Source: Streptomyces sp. NBC_00250 (lineage in GTDB: Bacteria > Actinomycetota > Actinomycetes > Streptomycetales > Streptomycetaceae). Taken from it: a stretch of DNA of 64,000 bases. Within the stretch, counting starts at the first letter, position 1. Every line of letters starts with the position of its first letter. The stretch spans positions 2,601,001-2,665,000 of the forward strand of contig NZ_CP108088.1 of the NCBI RefSeq assembly GCF_036192275.1, in the 5' to 3' direction. Under the pieces are notes generated by a model. The model searched no databases and was not told where the DNA came from. It saw nothing but the letters and a program-made list of their open reading frames with translations. Below are positions 32,390-42,081 of the stretch, piece by piece. Made by a program: the position numbers and the translations under genes.

Positions 32390-33886
32390 TCAGGAATCCT
32401 CGGGCCGGCGCTCGGTCTCCTCCGGCTGCGAAGACCCCTCCGCCGGCGAAGACCCCTCCGCCGGCGAGGGCCCCTCCGCCACCGACGGCCCTTCCGCCCG
32501 CGAAGGCGACGACCCCTCCGACGGCGTCGACTTCTCCGACCCCGACCCCGACCCCGACCCTGACGCCGACCCCGACTCCACCTCCGCGGCGGCCTCCTTC
32601 TTGTGGTGAAGAGCCTTCTGCAACCGGGCCACCACGGCCTCGCCGTACCGCCGGTGCCCGTGCACGCGCGGGTCGTCCGTCACGTCGTACCGCTTCACAT
32701 AGGCACCGAGGAAGGCCTGGAGGGTGGCGACGGCGGGGATGGCGATCAGCGCGCCGACGACGCCGAGCAGCGCCGTCCCCGCGATGACCGAACCGAAGGC
32801 GACCGCCGGGTGGATGTCCACCGTCTTCGACGTGAGCTTCGGCTGGAGCAGGTAGTTCTCGAACTGCTGGTAGATCACGACGAAGCCGAGCACCCACAGC
32901 GCGTACCAGGGGTTCACCGTGAAGGCGATCAGCATCGGCAGCGCGCCGGCCAGATAGGTGCCGATGGTCGGGATGAACTGCGAGACCAGACCGACCCACA
33001 CGGCGAGCGCGGGCGCGTACGGCACGCCGAGGATCTCGAAGAGCACGAAGTGCGCGATGCCCGAGATGAGGGCCATGAGACCGCGCGAGTAGAGGTAGCC
33101 GCCGGTCTTGTCGACCGCGATCTCCCAGGCCCGCAGCACCTCGGTCTGCCGGGCGGGCGGCAGGACGGAGCAAAGCGCGCGCCGCAGCCGGGGCCCGTCG
33201 GCCGCGAAGTAGAACGAGAACAGGAAGATCGTCAGGAGCCGGAACAGGCCGCCGAGGACGGTGGCGGAGACGTCGAGCACGCCGGACGCGCTGTTCTGCA
33301 CGTACTTCTGCAGCCAGTCGGAGCTCAGGACGCTGTCCTGGACCTCGACCCGCGACAGGTCCGTGTGGAAGTTCTGGTTGATCCAGTTGATCAGCGAGTC
33401 GAGGTACTTGGGAAAGTTCTCGACCATGTCCACGATCTGCCCGGCGAGCATCGACCCGAGGAGGACGACGAAGCCGACGCCGAAGATCAGGACGGCGAAG
33501 AAGACGAGGAAGGTGGCGAGGCCCCGGCGCATCCCGCGCGCCGCCATGCGCCCGACCGCCGGTTCGATGGCGAGGGCGAGGAAGAAGGCCAGCAGGATGT
33601 TGACGAGGAGGCCGACGAGCTGGTGGAAGGCCCAGTTGCCGAGGAGGAAGACGGCGTAGAGCGCGAGGGCCAGGACGAGCGCGCGGGGCAGCCACCGCGG
33701 CATCCGGGCGGGCTGAGCGGCGGGCACGGCCGCTGGGCCGCCACCGTCGCCGCCACCGGCCGACGCCACGGAAGGAGTCGACCCGACCGGGCCGGTCGGT
33801 CCAGCCGGGGCCGTCGATCCGGTCGATCCGGTCGAATCTGTCGATGCGGTCAGGTCGGTCGAGTCGGTGTCGTCAGTCGGAGCCAC
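32390..33886 (-). CDS. AI-2E (PerM) family transporter with repetitive tails
   Basis: From GTG 33886 the protein is 498 aa (an upstream GTG at 33934 adds 16 residues). The core has eight or so TM helices with the AI-2E/PerM signature VGLVSQFIPTIGTYLAGALP and NYLLQPKLTSKTVDIHPAVA. Both termini are disordered: Thr/Ser/Asp/Gly at the front and a C-terminal tail of SGSGSGS and AEGPSPAEGSSPAEGSS repeats, encoded by DNA repeats at about 32425-32585. It is an inner-membrane exporter or antiporter of unknown substrate. It ends 9 bp from the convergent cydB stop. Confidence 0.88.
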   Translation of the reverse strand: MAPTDDTDSTDLTASTDSTGSTGSTAPAGPTGPVGSTPSVASAGGGDGGGPAAVPAAQPARMPRWLPRALVLALALYAVFLLGNWAFHQLVGLLVNILLAFFLALAIEPAVGRMAARGMRRGLATFLVFFAVLIFGVGFVVLLGSMLAGQIVDMVENFPKYLDSLINWINQNFHTDLSRVEVQDSVLSSDWLQKYVQNSASGVLDVSATVLGGLFRLLTIFLFSFYFAADGPRLRRALCSVLPPARQTEVLRAWEIAVDKTGGYLYSRGLMALISGIAHFVLFEILGVPYAPALAVWVGLVSQFIPTIGTYLAGALPMLIAFTVNPWYALWVLGFVVIYQQFENYLLQPKLTSKTVDIHPAVAFGSVIAGTALLGVVGALIAIPAVATLQAFLGAYVKRYDVTDDPRVHGHRRYGEAVVARLQKALHHKKEAAAEVESGSASGSGSGSGSEKSTPSEGSSPSRAEGPSVAEGPSPAEGSSPAEGSSQPEETERRPEDS

Positions 33887-33955
33887 CCCGCCAGTCTCGC
33901 GCACCGCACGGACATTCCACCCGGGACCCCGCACATCGCCTTCGGTGGTCCGACG

Positions 33956-34150
33956 TCACCGCTTGTCGGCGGGTACGTCGACGGCCGCGCAGACGGCCCG
34001 CCACACGTCCTTCGCCTCCCAGCCGGAGTCCAGCGCCTCGCGTACCGTCCGCCCCCCGAGCTCGGACATCACATGGTCACGCGCGAAGGACTCGGCGTAG
34101 GACGCACCGAAGTGGTCCGCCATCCGTTCCCAGAAAATCGTCAACCGCAT
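33956..34150 (-). CDS. DUF3046 protein
   Basis: This 64-aa protein starts MRLTIFWERMADHFGASYAE and contains HVMSELGGRTVREALDSG, the pattern of DUF3046. The family is actinobacterial and usually sits close to recA; for example, Mycobacterium tuberculosis has a homologue next to recA. Function unknown. It is divergent from the gene at 34230. Confidence 0.88.
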   Translation of the reverse strand: MRLTIFWERMADHFGASYAESFARDHVMSELGGRTVREALDSGWEAKDVWRAVCAAVDVPADKR

Positions 34151-34229
34151 GACGCCAGTATCCCGCTCCCAAGAGTGCAGCCCGCTCCGTAGGCCTTGTC
34201 ACCGCGACTTTCCGCCCTACGGTCGGAGC

Positions 34230-35159
34230 ATGGCCGAAAAACCCCTCTCCTCCCCGCCCGCGACCCCCCTGGCCCGCGCCGAGCGTTTCGTCTGGCTGAC
34301 GGCCCGTGTCCTCGAACAGCGCCGGTTCGCCTACCACTTCCTGCGCGGTGGCGCGGATCAGGTGGAGACGGCCCTCTCGGCGTACCTCAACGAGGACGGC
34401 GGCTTCGGCCACGCGCTCGAACCCGATCTCCGCGGACCGATCAGCCAGCCCCTCCACACCGCGCACGCGCTGCGGGTCCTGGACTCCATCGGCCGCTGCG
34501 GCGGGCTGCGCGTGGAGCGGATCTGCCGCTACCTCACGGACGTGTCCACACACGACGGCGCGCTCCCGGCGATCCACCCGTCGCAGCGCGCCTACCCGTC
34601 CGCGCCGTTCGTCCCGGTCGTCGACTCCCCGCCGAGCGCACTGCTCACGACCGGCCCGGTGGTCGGGGTGCTGCACCGCAACCAGGTCTGGCACGCGTGG
34701 CTGTTCCGGGCCACCGAGTTCTGCTGGTCCGCGGTGGAGGCACTGGAGAAGTCGCATCCGTACGAGGTGCAGGCCGCCGTCGCCTTCCTGGACGGGGCCC
34801 CGGACCGCGCGCGTGCCGAGGCCGCCGCCGACCGGCTCGGCCGCATGGTCCGCGAGCAGCGGCTCGCCGTCCTGGACCCGGACCGGGAGAAGGACTACCC
34901 GGTGGCGGACGGGTACGCGCCCGGGGAACTGCACTTCCCGCACGACTACGCGCGCGTGCCGGACTCGCTTGCCACCCGCTGGTTCACCGAGGAGGAGATG
35001 ACACGGTCGCTCGACTGGCTCCAGACCGACCAGCAGGAGGACGGCGGCTGGCCGATCCGCTGGCGCGCCTGGGCCCCCGGGTCGGCCCTGGAGGGGCGCC
35101 CGATCGTCACGGTCGAGGCCCTGCGCACCCTGCGCGCCCACGGCCGCCCGGTCGACTGA
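34230..35159 (+). CDS. α/α-toroid (prenyltransferase/squalene cyclase-like) protein
   Basis: The protein is 309 aa from ATG 34230. Helical repeats carry the QW-like elements YLNEDGGFGHALEPDLRG and WLQTDQQEDGGWPIRWRAW, typical of toroid folds. The acidic catalytic motif of squalene-hopene cyclases (DxDD) is not present, and the protein is half their size, so it is probably not a terpene cyclase. Function unknown; cytosolic. Confidence 0.75.
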   Translation: MAEKPLSSPPATPLARAERFVWLTARVLEQRRFAYHFLRGGADQVETALSAYLNEDGGFGHALEPDLRGPISQPLHTAHALRVLDSIGRCGGLRVERICRYLTDVSTHDGALPAIHPSQRAYPSAPFVPVVDSPPSALLTTGPVVGVLHRNQVWHAWLFRATEFCWSAVEALEKSHPYEVQAAVAFLDGAPDRARAEAAADRLGRMVREQRLAVLDPDREKDYPVADGYAPGELHFPHDYARVPDSLATRWFTEEEMTRSLDWLQTDQQEDGGWPIRWRAWAPGSALEGRPIVTVEALRTLRAHGRPVD

Positions 35160-35233
35160 TCCCGAGGACGAGGTGGGCGGGGGCGGGCGTCGGCCGAACC
35201 CGTACGGCACGCGGCATCGGGGACCGGCTCACG

Positions 35234-35309
35234 CGCTCAGGGTCGGGGTCGGAGCCGACGTCGGAGTCGGAGTCGGAGTCGCGCTCAGGGTCGGGGTCGG
35301 GGTCCACAC
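35234..35309. repeat. hexanucleotide repeat tract
   Basis: Tandem GTCGGA/GTCGGG units run through the 160-bp convergent spacer downstream of the toroid gene. CGCTCAGGGTCGGGGTCGG occurs twice (near 35235 and 35282). Confidence 0.75.
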
Positions 35310-35319
35310 GGTCCCGCTT

Positions 35320-35628
35320 TCACCAGCCCAGCGCGCGTACCCCCGCCGTGACGGCGACGGCCGCACCCACGACGACCAGGAACGGTGCCCGCAGGACGAG
35401 CGCGACCGCCGCCGCGGCAAGCCCGGCGGCGCGGGCGTCCAGGACGACGGCGCCGCCCGAGCTGAAGGTCTGCTGCGCGGTGAGCGCGGCGAGCAGAGCG
35501 ACCGGAAGCAGGGCGGCGAGCCGCTGCACGAGCGGCCGCTCCAGCGCTCCGGCCGGCACGAGCAGGCCGACCAGCTTCACCAGGTAGCACCCGGCGGCGG
35601 TCAGGGCGATCGCGATCCACACGTTCAT
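35320..35628 (-). CDS. azlD: AzlD-family branched-chain amino acid exporter subunit
   Basis: This 102-aa protein has about four TM helices (starting WIAIALTAAGCYLVKLVGLLVP and ending FLVVVGAAVAVTAGVRALGW). It is the small partner of AzlC in branched-chain amino acid or azaleucine exporters. The ATG at 35628 overlaps the azlC stop by ATGA, showing coupling. Confidence 0.88.
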   Translation of the reverse strand: MNVWIAIALTAAGCYLVKLVGLLVPAGALERPLVQRLAALLPVALLAALTAQQTFSSGGAVVLDARAAGLAAAAVALVLRAPFLVVVGAAVAVTAGVRALGW

Positions 35629-36371
35629 CGGGAGTCCTTCTCTCGTCCGGCGGGGCCCATCCGGCGGCCCTGGAACCAGAGCACCAGGGGCGCGGCGAGG
35701 GCCGCAGCGAGGACCGGGACGCCGGCGGGCAGGACGGGCAGCAGCCCGAGGCCCAGCAGGACGGCGATCCCGGCGGTGGCCCGCTCGGTCGTGGACTTCA
35801 GCATGGGGGCGAGCAGCGCGAGGAAGACGGCCGGGCCGGCCGCGTCGAGCCCCCAGGCCGCGGTGTCGCCGATGGCCTCGGCGCCGAGCGCCCCGAGCAG
35901 GGTGGTGGCGTTCCACAGGACGTACAGCGTGAGTCCGGTGACGGTGAAGCCGATCCTGGCGGCCCGGCGGGTCGGCTGCGCGAGGGAGACGGCCGTGGTC
36001 TCGTCGATCACCCAGTGCGCGGCGAACGGCCTGACGGCCTTCGGCACGGCGAGGAGCTGGGAGAGCCGCAGCCCGTAGAAGGCGTTGCGGGTGCCCAGGA
36101 AGAAGGCCCCGGCGGCGGCCGTGAACGGATTGCCGCCCGCGGCGAGCGCTCCGACCAGGGCGAACTGCGAGGCGCCGGTGAAGACCAGCAGGCTGAGGAC
36201 ACAGGTCTGGAGGACGCTGAGGCCGGAGCCCGCCGAGGTCACGCCGAAGGCGAAGCCGGAGAGCCCGACGGCGACGCCGACGCCGAGGGCGTCGCGGACG
36301 ACGGCCGCGTCGGGTTTGGCCGGGGCCGGTGTGCCGTCGCGTATGACGGGGGATGCTGTCTGTTCTGCCAC
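35625..36371 (-). CDS. azlC: AzlC-family branched-chain amino acid exporter subunit
   Basis: The protein is 248 aa with an AzlC core: GLSGFAFGVTSAGSGLSVLQ, then TGASQFALVGALAAGG and FFLGTRNAFYGLRLS. Seven or so TM helices. With AzlD it exports branched-chain amino acids or analogues. An AraC regulator is 78 bp upstream on the same strand and probably controls it. Confidence 0.9.
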   Translation of the reverse strand: MAEQTASPVIRDGTPAPAKPDAAVVRDALGVGVAVGLSGFAFGVTSAGSGLSVLQTCVLSLLVFTGASQFALVGALAAGGNPFTAAAGAFFLGTRNAFYGLRLSQLLAVPKAVRPFAAHWVIDETTAVSLAQPTRRAARIGFTVTGLTLYVLWNATTLLGALGAEAIGDTAAWGLDAAGPAVFLALLAPMLKSTTERATAGIAVLLGLGLLPVLPAGVPVLAAALAAPLVLWFQGRRMGPAGREKDSR

Positions 36372-36449
36372 GTCAGGGACGTTACGGCAGCCCCGGCGGC
36401 CCGGTCTTGTACGTTCTTGCGGCGGAGCCGGAGGAACGACCCCGCCCCC

Positions 36450-37289
36450 CTACGAGGACTGCCGCTTCCCCGTACCCCGCGCGCGCTGGTACGCCCCCGG
36501 CGGCACACCGACACTGCGGGTGAAGTGCCGGTTGAGGTGCGACTGGTCGGTGAAGCCGACCACCGCGGCCGCCTCCGCCGGCGGCGTCCCCGCGTCGAGC
36601 AGCTGTCTGGCCCGCCGTACGCGCGCGTCGGTGAGCCAGGTGTGCGGCGGCATCCCGTACGTGTCCCGGAAGGCCCGGAGGAGGGCGAAGGGGCTGGTGC
36701 CCAGGTCGGTGGCGAGCCGCTCCAGGGTGGGCGGCTCGATCATGCGGTCCTCCAGGACGGCACGCGCGCGTACCGCGTTCCTGGCTCCCGCCGAGCGGGG
36801 CGGCAGCGGGGTGACGATCCCGCCGTGGCTGCGCAGCATGCGGGCCGTGACCAGCCGGAGCAGGCTGTCGGCCGCGAGCGCGTTGCCCTCCTCGGCGGCC
36901 CGGTGGACGCCGACGACGAGCCGGGCGGCGTACGGGTCGTCCACGACGGGCGAGGTGAAGCCGACCGAGCCGCGCAGGGCGAGGGTGTCGGCGGCGATGG
37001 ACCGGACGATCTCCGCGTCGGGGTAGATCGTCCGGTACGTCCAGCCCTCGGGCACGCCCGCGTGCCCGGTGTGCGGGGTGTCGGGGTTCACCAGGGCGAT
37101 CTGTCCGGGGCCCGCGTGAACGAGATCGTCTCGGTAGTGGAAGGCCTCGACGCCCTCGGTGATGGCGGCGAAGACGAAGGTCTCGTGGGTGTGCCGGGCG
37201 AAGGCCTTCCGAATGTAGTGGGCGTGCAGCAGGTCGACCCCGGGCAGCTCGGAGTACTGCCAGTACCGTGCCCGCTCCCCGTTCGCCAT
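36450..37289 (-). CDS. AraC-family regulator
   Basis: The protein is 279 aa. An N-terminal cupin sensor domain (YIRKAFARHTHETFVFAAIT) precedes a C-terminal double HTH (LERLATDLGTSPFALLRAFR and VGFTDQSHLNRHFTRSVGVP). The ATG at 37289 has GGAGG only one base upstream, so the true start could be slightly different. It precedes azlC on the same strand, the usual arrangement for amino-acid-responsive control of azlCD. Confidence 0.88.
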   Translation of the reverse strand: MANGERARYWQYSELPGVDLLHAHYIRKAFARHTHETFVFAAITEGVEAFHYRDDLVHAGPGQIALVNPDTPHTGHAGVPEGWTYRTIYPDAEIVRSIAADTLALRGSVGFTSPVVDDPYAARLVVGVHRAAEEGNALAADSLLRLVTARMLRSHGGIVTPLPPRSAGARNAVRARAVLEDRMIEPPTLERLATDLGTSPFALLRAFRDTYGMPPHTWLTDARVRRARQLLDAGTPPAEAAAVVGFTDQSHLNRHFTRSVGVPPGAYQRARGTGKRQSS

Positions 37290-37400
37290 GCCTCCATTCT
37301 GCGACAGGGCCCGGAGCGTCGCCGTGCCGCGTACGAGCATCCCGGTCCGGATATCCCCAGGTCCGGGCGGTTGTCAGTGCCGAGGTGCAGGATGGGGGAC

Positions 37401-40400
37401 ATGGTCAGGTCCGCGCTCGACTCGTTCTCCCCCGCGACCCGCAGCTGGTTCACCGGGGCCTTCACCGCGCCCACGGCGGCACAGGAGGGCGCCTGGACCG
37501 CCATCGGCGCGGGCTCCGACGTGCTCGTCGTCGCTCCGACCGGCTCGGGCAAGACGCTGGCCGCGTTCCTCGCCTCCCTGGACGGGCTGGCCTCCGCACC
37601 CCCGCCGGCCGAACCGAAGAAGCGCTGCCGCGTGCTGTACGTGTCGCCGCTGAAGGCCCTCGCCGTGGACGTCGAGCGGAACCTGCGCTCACCGCTGACC
37701 GGTATCCGGCAGGAGTCCGTGCGGCTCGGGCTGCCCGAGCCGGACATCCGGGTCGGCATCCGTTCCGGCGACACCCCGCCGGCCGAGCGCCGGTCGCTCG
37801 CGACCCGGCCGCCGGACATCCTGATCACCACTCCGGAGTCGCTGTTCCTGATGCTGACCTCCGCAACCCGCGAGGCCCTCGCGGGCGTGGAGACGGTCAT
37901 CCTGGACGAGGTGCACGCGGTCGCGGGCACGAAGCGGGGCGCGCACCTGGCCCTCTCCCTGGAGCGGCTCGACGAGCTGCTGCCCCGCCCCGCCCGCCGG
38001 ATCGGTCTGTCGGCGACCGTCCGCCCGGTGGACGAGGTGGCCCGCTATCTGTCGCCGGGGCGCGCGGTGGAGATCGTGCAGCCGCCGTCGGGCAAGGAGT
38101 TCGACCTCTCCGTGGTCGTCCCGGTCGAGGACATGGGCGAGCTGGGAGGCTCCCCCGCCTCCGAGGGCAAGGACGGCGGCGACAAGCCGTCGATCTGGCC
38201 GCACGTCGAGGAGCGGATCGCCGACCTCGTCCAGGCCCACCGCTCGACGATCGTCTTCGCCAACTCCCGCCGTCTCGCCGAGCGCCTGTGCAACCGGCTC
38301 AACGAGATCGCGTACGAGCGCGCGACGGGCGAGCCCCTCCCCGACGGCGCTCCCCCGGCCGAGATCATGGCCCAGTCCGGGGCGGCGCAGGGCGCCCCGC
38401 CGCTGCTCGCCCGCGCCCACCACGGCTCGGTGTCGAAGGAGCAGCGCGCCCAGGTGGAGGAGGACCTGAAGGCGGGCCGGCTGCCCGCCGTGGTGGCCAC
38501 CTCCAGCCTGGAGCTGGGCATCGACATGGGCGCGGTCGACCTGGTCGTGCAGGTCGAGTCGCCGCCCTCGGTGGCCTCCGGGCTCCAGCGCGTGGGCCGC
38601 GCCGGCCACCAGGTGGGTGCGGTGTCGACGGGCGTGGTCTTCCCCAAGTACCGGGGCGACCTGGTGCAGGCTGCGGTGGTCACCGAGCGGATGCGTTCGG
38701 GCTCGATCGAGTCCATGCGGATCCCCGCAAACCCGCTGGACGTCCTCGCCCAGCAGCTGGTCGCCATCGTCGCGCTCGACACCTGGCAGGTCGACGACCT
38801 CCTCGCCCTGGTCCGCCGGGCGGCGCCGTTCGCATCACTGCCCGAATCGGCCTTCACTGGCGTGCTGGACATGCTGGCCGGCCGGTACCCGTCGGACGCC
38901 TTCGCCGAGCTGCGTCCGCGCGTGGTCTGGGACCGGGTCGCCGGGACGGTCACGGGACGGCCGGGCGCGCAGCGGCTCGCCGTCACCTCGGGCGGCACCA
39001 TCCCCGACCGGGGCCTGTTCGGGGTGTTCCTCGTGGGCTCGGACCCCAAGAAGGGCGGGGGCAGGGTCGGCGAGCTCGACGAGGAGATGGTGTACGAGTC
39101 GCGGGTCGGCGACGTCTTCACCCTGGGCACCACCTCCTGGCGGATCCAGGACATCACCCGCGACCGGGTGCTCGTCACCCCGGCGCCCGGGGTGCCGGGC
39201 AGGCTGCCGTTCTGGAAGGGCGACCAGCTGGGCCGCCCACTCGAACTGGGCCGGGCGGTGGGCGCGTTCCTCCGCGAGGTCGGCGCCCTCGCGGACGACG
39301 ACGCACGGCTGCGGCTGCTCGCCGCCGGCCTGGACGCCTGGGCCGCGGAGAACGTCCTGGCGTACCTCAAGGAGCAGCGCGAGGCCTGCGGCCACGTGCC
39401 GGACGACCGGACGATCCTGGTCGAGCGCTTCCGGGACGAACTCGGGGACTGGCGGGTCGTCATCCACTCCCCGTTCGGTGCCCAGGTGCACGCCCCGTGG
39501 GCGCTGGCCCTCGGCGCGCGGCTCGCCGAGCGGTACGGCATGGACGCACAGGTGATGCACGCGGACGACGGCATCGTGCTGCGCCTGCCGGACGCCGACC
39601 TGATGGGCCTGGACATGGGCCTGGACCTCCTCGATCACGAACCGGTCGACCCCGGCCGGCACCTCGACACGACGTACGACGCCGACAAGGCGCCCGTCGG
39701 CGCGGCCGACGCCCTCTTCGACAAGGGTGAGATCGGGCAGATCGTCACCGACCAGGTGGGCGGCTCCGCGCTCTTCGCGTCCCGCTTCCGCGAGTGCGCC
39801 GCGCGCGCCCTGCTGCTCCCCAAGCGCAACCCCGGCAAGCGGACCCCGCTCTGGCAGCAGCGGCAGCGCGCGGCCCAGCTCCTCCAGGTGGCGAGCGAGT
39901 TCGGCTCGTTCCCGATCGTCCTGGAGGCCGTCCGCGAATGCCTCCAGGACGTCTTCGACCTCCCGGGCCTGACGGAGCTGATGGGGGACATCGAGGCCCG
40001 CCGGGTCCGCCTGGTCGAGGTCACCACCCCCGAGCCGTCCCCCTTCGCCCGCTCGCTGCTCTTCGGCTACGTGGCGCAGTTCCTGTACGAGGGCGACTCC
40101 CCGCTCGCCGAGCGGCGAGCGGCCGCTCTCTCGCTGGACTCCCGGCTGCTCGCCGAGCTGCTCGGCCAGGCGGAGCTGCGCGAGCTGCTCGACCCGGAGG
40201 TCCTGACCGAGCTGGAGCGGGAGCTCCAATGGCTGACGGACGACCGGCGGATCAAGGACGTGGAGGGCGTCGCCGATCTGCTGCGGGTCCTCGGCCCGCT
40301 CACCGACACCGAGCTGGCCGAGCGCGGCGCCGAAACCGCGTGGGCAGCCGAGCTAGGCGCCGCGCGCCGTGCGATCCGGGTGCGGATCGGAGGCCGGGAG

Positions 40401-42050
40401 CACTGGGCGGCCATCGAGGACGCCGGACGGCTCCGGGACGCCCTGGGCACCGCCCTGCCCGTCGGCGTGCCCGAGGCCTTCACCGAGCCGGTCAAGGACC
40501 CGTTGGGCGACCTCCTCGCCCGGTACGCGCGCACGCACGGCCCGTTCACCTCCTCCGGGGCCGCGACCCGCTTCGGTCTCGGAGCGGCCGTCACCGACGG
40601 CGCCCTCCAGCGCCTCGCGGCCTCGGGCCGGGTCGTCCAGGGCGAGTTCCACCCCTCCGGCATCGGCCAGGAGTGGTGCGACGCCACCGTCCTGCGCCGG
40701 CTGCGACGCCGCTCCCTCGCCGCCCTGCGCCACGAGCTGGAGCCGGTGCCCCCGGCGGCGCTCGCCACCTTCCTGCCCCAGTGGCAGCACCTGGGAAGCA
40801 ACAGCCTGCGCGGCATCGACGGCCTCGCCCGCGCGATCGAGCAGCTCCAGGGCGCGCCCGTGCCCGCCTCCGCCCTGGAGAAACTGATCCTGCCGTCCCG
40901 CGTCGGGGACTACTCTCCGGCGCTCCTCGACGAGCTGACGACCACCGGCGAAGTGGTCTGGGCGGGAGCCGGGTCGCTGCCCGGCAAGGACGGCTGGGTC
41001 TCGCTGTACCTCGCGGACGCGGCGCCACTGCTCCTCCCACCGCCGCACCCGCTGGAGCTGTCCGCGCTGCACGAGTCGGTGCTCACGATTTTCTCCGGCG
41101 GGTACGGCCTGTTCTTCCGCCAGATCGCCGACCAGGTCCGGGCCACCACTCACCCGGACGCCACCGACCCGCAGCTGGCGGACGCCCTCTGGGACCTGGC
41201 CTGGTCCGGCCGGCTGACCAACGACACCGTGGCCCCGCTGCGCTCGCTCCTCGGCTCGGGCCGTACGGCCGGATCCACCGCCCACCGCGCGCGGCGCACG
41301 GTCCCGCGCGGCCGCTACGGCACGCTGACCGCGGCCGCCCGCCCCGTCTCCCGCACGGGCCCGCCCACCGTCTCCGGCCGCTGGTCGCTGCTGCCTCCGC
41401 CGGAGCCCGAGCCGACCCACCGGGCACACGCCCTGGCCCGCACCCTCCTGGACCGGCACGGCGTGGTCACCCGGGGCGCGGTGGCCGCCGAGGGCGTAGA
41501 GGGCGGGTTCTCCGCCACGTACCGGATCCTGGCCGCCTTCGAGGACAGCGGGCAGGCCCGGCGCGGCTATGTGGTGGAGGGCCTCGGCGCGGCCCAGTTC
41601 GCGATGGACGGGGCGGTGGACCGCCTCCGGGCCGCCGCGACCGCCCGCGACCGGGGTGCGGAGGCCGCGGCCGGCCCCCGCGCGTTGGTGCTCGCCGCGG
41701 CGGACCCGGCGAACGCCTACGGGGCGGCCCTGTCCTGGCCGGAGCCGCCGACGGACGCCGGGCACAAGCCGGGCCGCAAGGCGGGCGCCCTGGTGGTCCT
41801 GGTCGACGGCGAACTCACGCTCTACATGGAGCGCGGCGGCAAGACACTCCTGTCCTGGCCGACGGACCCGGACGACCCGACGCTGACGGCCGCGGCGGAA
41901 GCCCTGGCCACCTCGGCGAAGTCGGGCACGCTGGGCACGGTGACGGTGGAACGGATCAACGGCACGACGTCCCTGACCTCCCCCCTGGCCGCACCCCTGG
42001 AAAAGGCAGGCTTCGTGGCCACCCCAAGGGGCCTCCGCCTCCGCGCATGA
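37401..42050 (+). CDS. lhr: large helicase-related protein Lhr
   Basis: This 1549-aa superfamily-2 helicase has Walker A APTGSGKT (45-52), DEVH box ILDEVHAVAGTKRGAH, motif III GLSATVRPVDE, and motif VI GLQRVGRAGHQVG. The Lhr-type winged-helix and long C-terminal region (AlkZ-like β-barrel, about 900-1549) follows. Lhr translocates 3'-5' on ssDNA and unwinds RNA:DNA hybrids in repair. ATG at 37401 has GGGGG upstream; ATG 37392 is also in frame. It is followed after 31 bp by nei, a fitting repair partner. Confidence 0.93.
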   Translation: MVRSALDSFSPATRSWFTGAFTAPTAAQEGAWTAIGAGSDVLVVAPTGSGKTLAAFLASLDGLASAPPPAEPKKRCRVLYVSPLKALAVDVERNLRSPLTGIRQESVRLGLPEPDIRVGIRSGDTPPAERRSLATRPPDILITTPESLFLMLTSATREALAGVETVILDEVHAVAGTKRGAHLALSLERLDELLPRPARRIGLSATVRPVDEVARYLSPGRAVEIVQPPSGKEFDLSVVVPVEDMGELGGSPASEGKDGGDKPSIWPHVEERIADLVQAHRSTIVFANSRRLAERLCNRLNEIAYERATGEPLPDGAPPAEIMAQSGAAQGAPPLLARAHHGSVSKEQRAQVEEDLKAGRLPAVVATSSLELGIDMGAVDLVVQVESPPSVASGLQRVGRAGHQVGAVSTGVVFPKYRGDLVQAAVVTERMRSGSIESMRIPANPLDVLAQQLVAIVALDTWQVDDLLALVRRAAPFASLPESAFTGVLDMLAGRYPSDAFAELRPRVVWDRVAGTVTGRPGAQRLAVTSGGTIPDRGLFGVFLVGSDPKKGGGRVGELDEEMVYESRVGDVFTLGTTSWRIQDITRDRVLVTPAPGVPGRLPFWKGDQLGRPLELGRAVGAFLREVGALADDDARLRLLAAGLDAWAAENVLAYLKEQREACGHVPDDRTILVERFRDELGDWRVVIHSPFGAQVHAPWALALGARLAERYGMDAQVMHADDGIVLRLPDADLMGLDMGLDLLDHEPVDPGRHLDTTYDADKAPVGAADALFDKGEIGQIVTDQVGGSALFASRFRECAARALLLPKRNPGKRTPLWQQRQRAAQLLQVASEFGSFPIVLEAVRECLQDVFDLPGLTELMGDIEARRVRLVEVTTPEPSPFARSLLFGYVAQFLYEGDSPLAERRAAALSLDSRLLAELLGQAELRELLDPEVLTELERELQWLTDDRRIKDVEGVADLLRVLGPLTDTELAERGAETAWAAELGAARRAIRVRIGGREHWAAIEDAGRLRDALGTALPVGVPEAFTEPVKDPLGDLLARYARTHGPFTSSGAATRFGLGAAVTDGALQRLAASGRVVQGEFHPSGIGQEWCDATVLRRLRRRSLAALRHELEPVPPAALATFLPQWQHLGSNSLRGIDGLARAIEQLQGAPVPASALEKLILPSRVGDYSPALLDELTTTGEVVWAGAGSLPGKDGWVSLYLADAAPLLLPPPHPLELSALHESVLTIFSGGYGLFFRQIADQVRATTHPDATDPQLADALWDLAWSGRLTNDTVAPLRSLLGSGRTAGSTAHRARRTVPRGRYGTLTAAARPVSRTGPPTVSGRWSLLPPPEPEPTHRAHALARTLLDRHGVVTRGAVAAEGVEGGFSATYRILAAFEDSGQARRGYVVEGLGAAQFAMDGAVDRLRAAATARDRGAEAAAGPRALVLAAADPANAYGAALSWPEPPTDAGHKPGRKAGALVVLVDGELTLYMERGGKTLLSWPTDPDDPTLTAAAEALATSAKSGTLGTVTVERINGTTSLTSPLAAPLEKAGFVATPRGLRLRA

Positions 42051-42081
42051 CCCCCACCCCACCCACCTCCACAATGGAACC

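Noticed and set aside
34230..35159. terpene cyclase assignment
   Set aside because: QW-like toroid elements are present but the DxDD or DDxxD catalytic motifs are not, and the size is too small.
36015..37400. N-terminal extension of lhr through the AraC and azlC region
   Set aside because: The frame is open upstream but is antisense to two clear genes; the helicase domain and a GGGGG ribosome site support the start at 37401.
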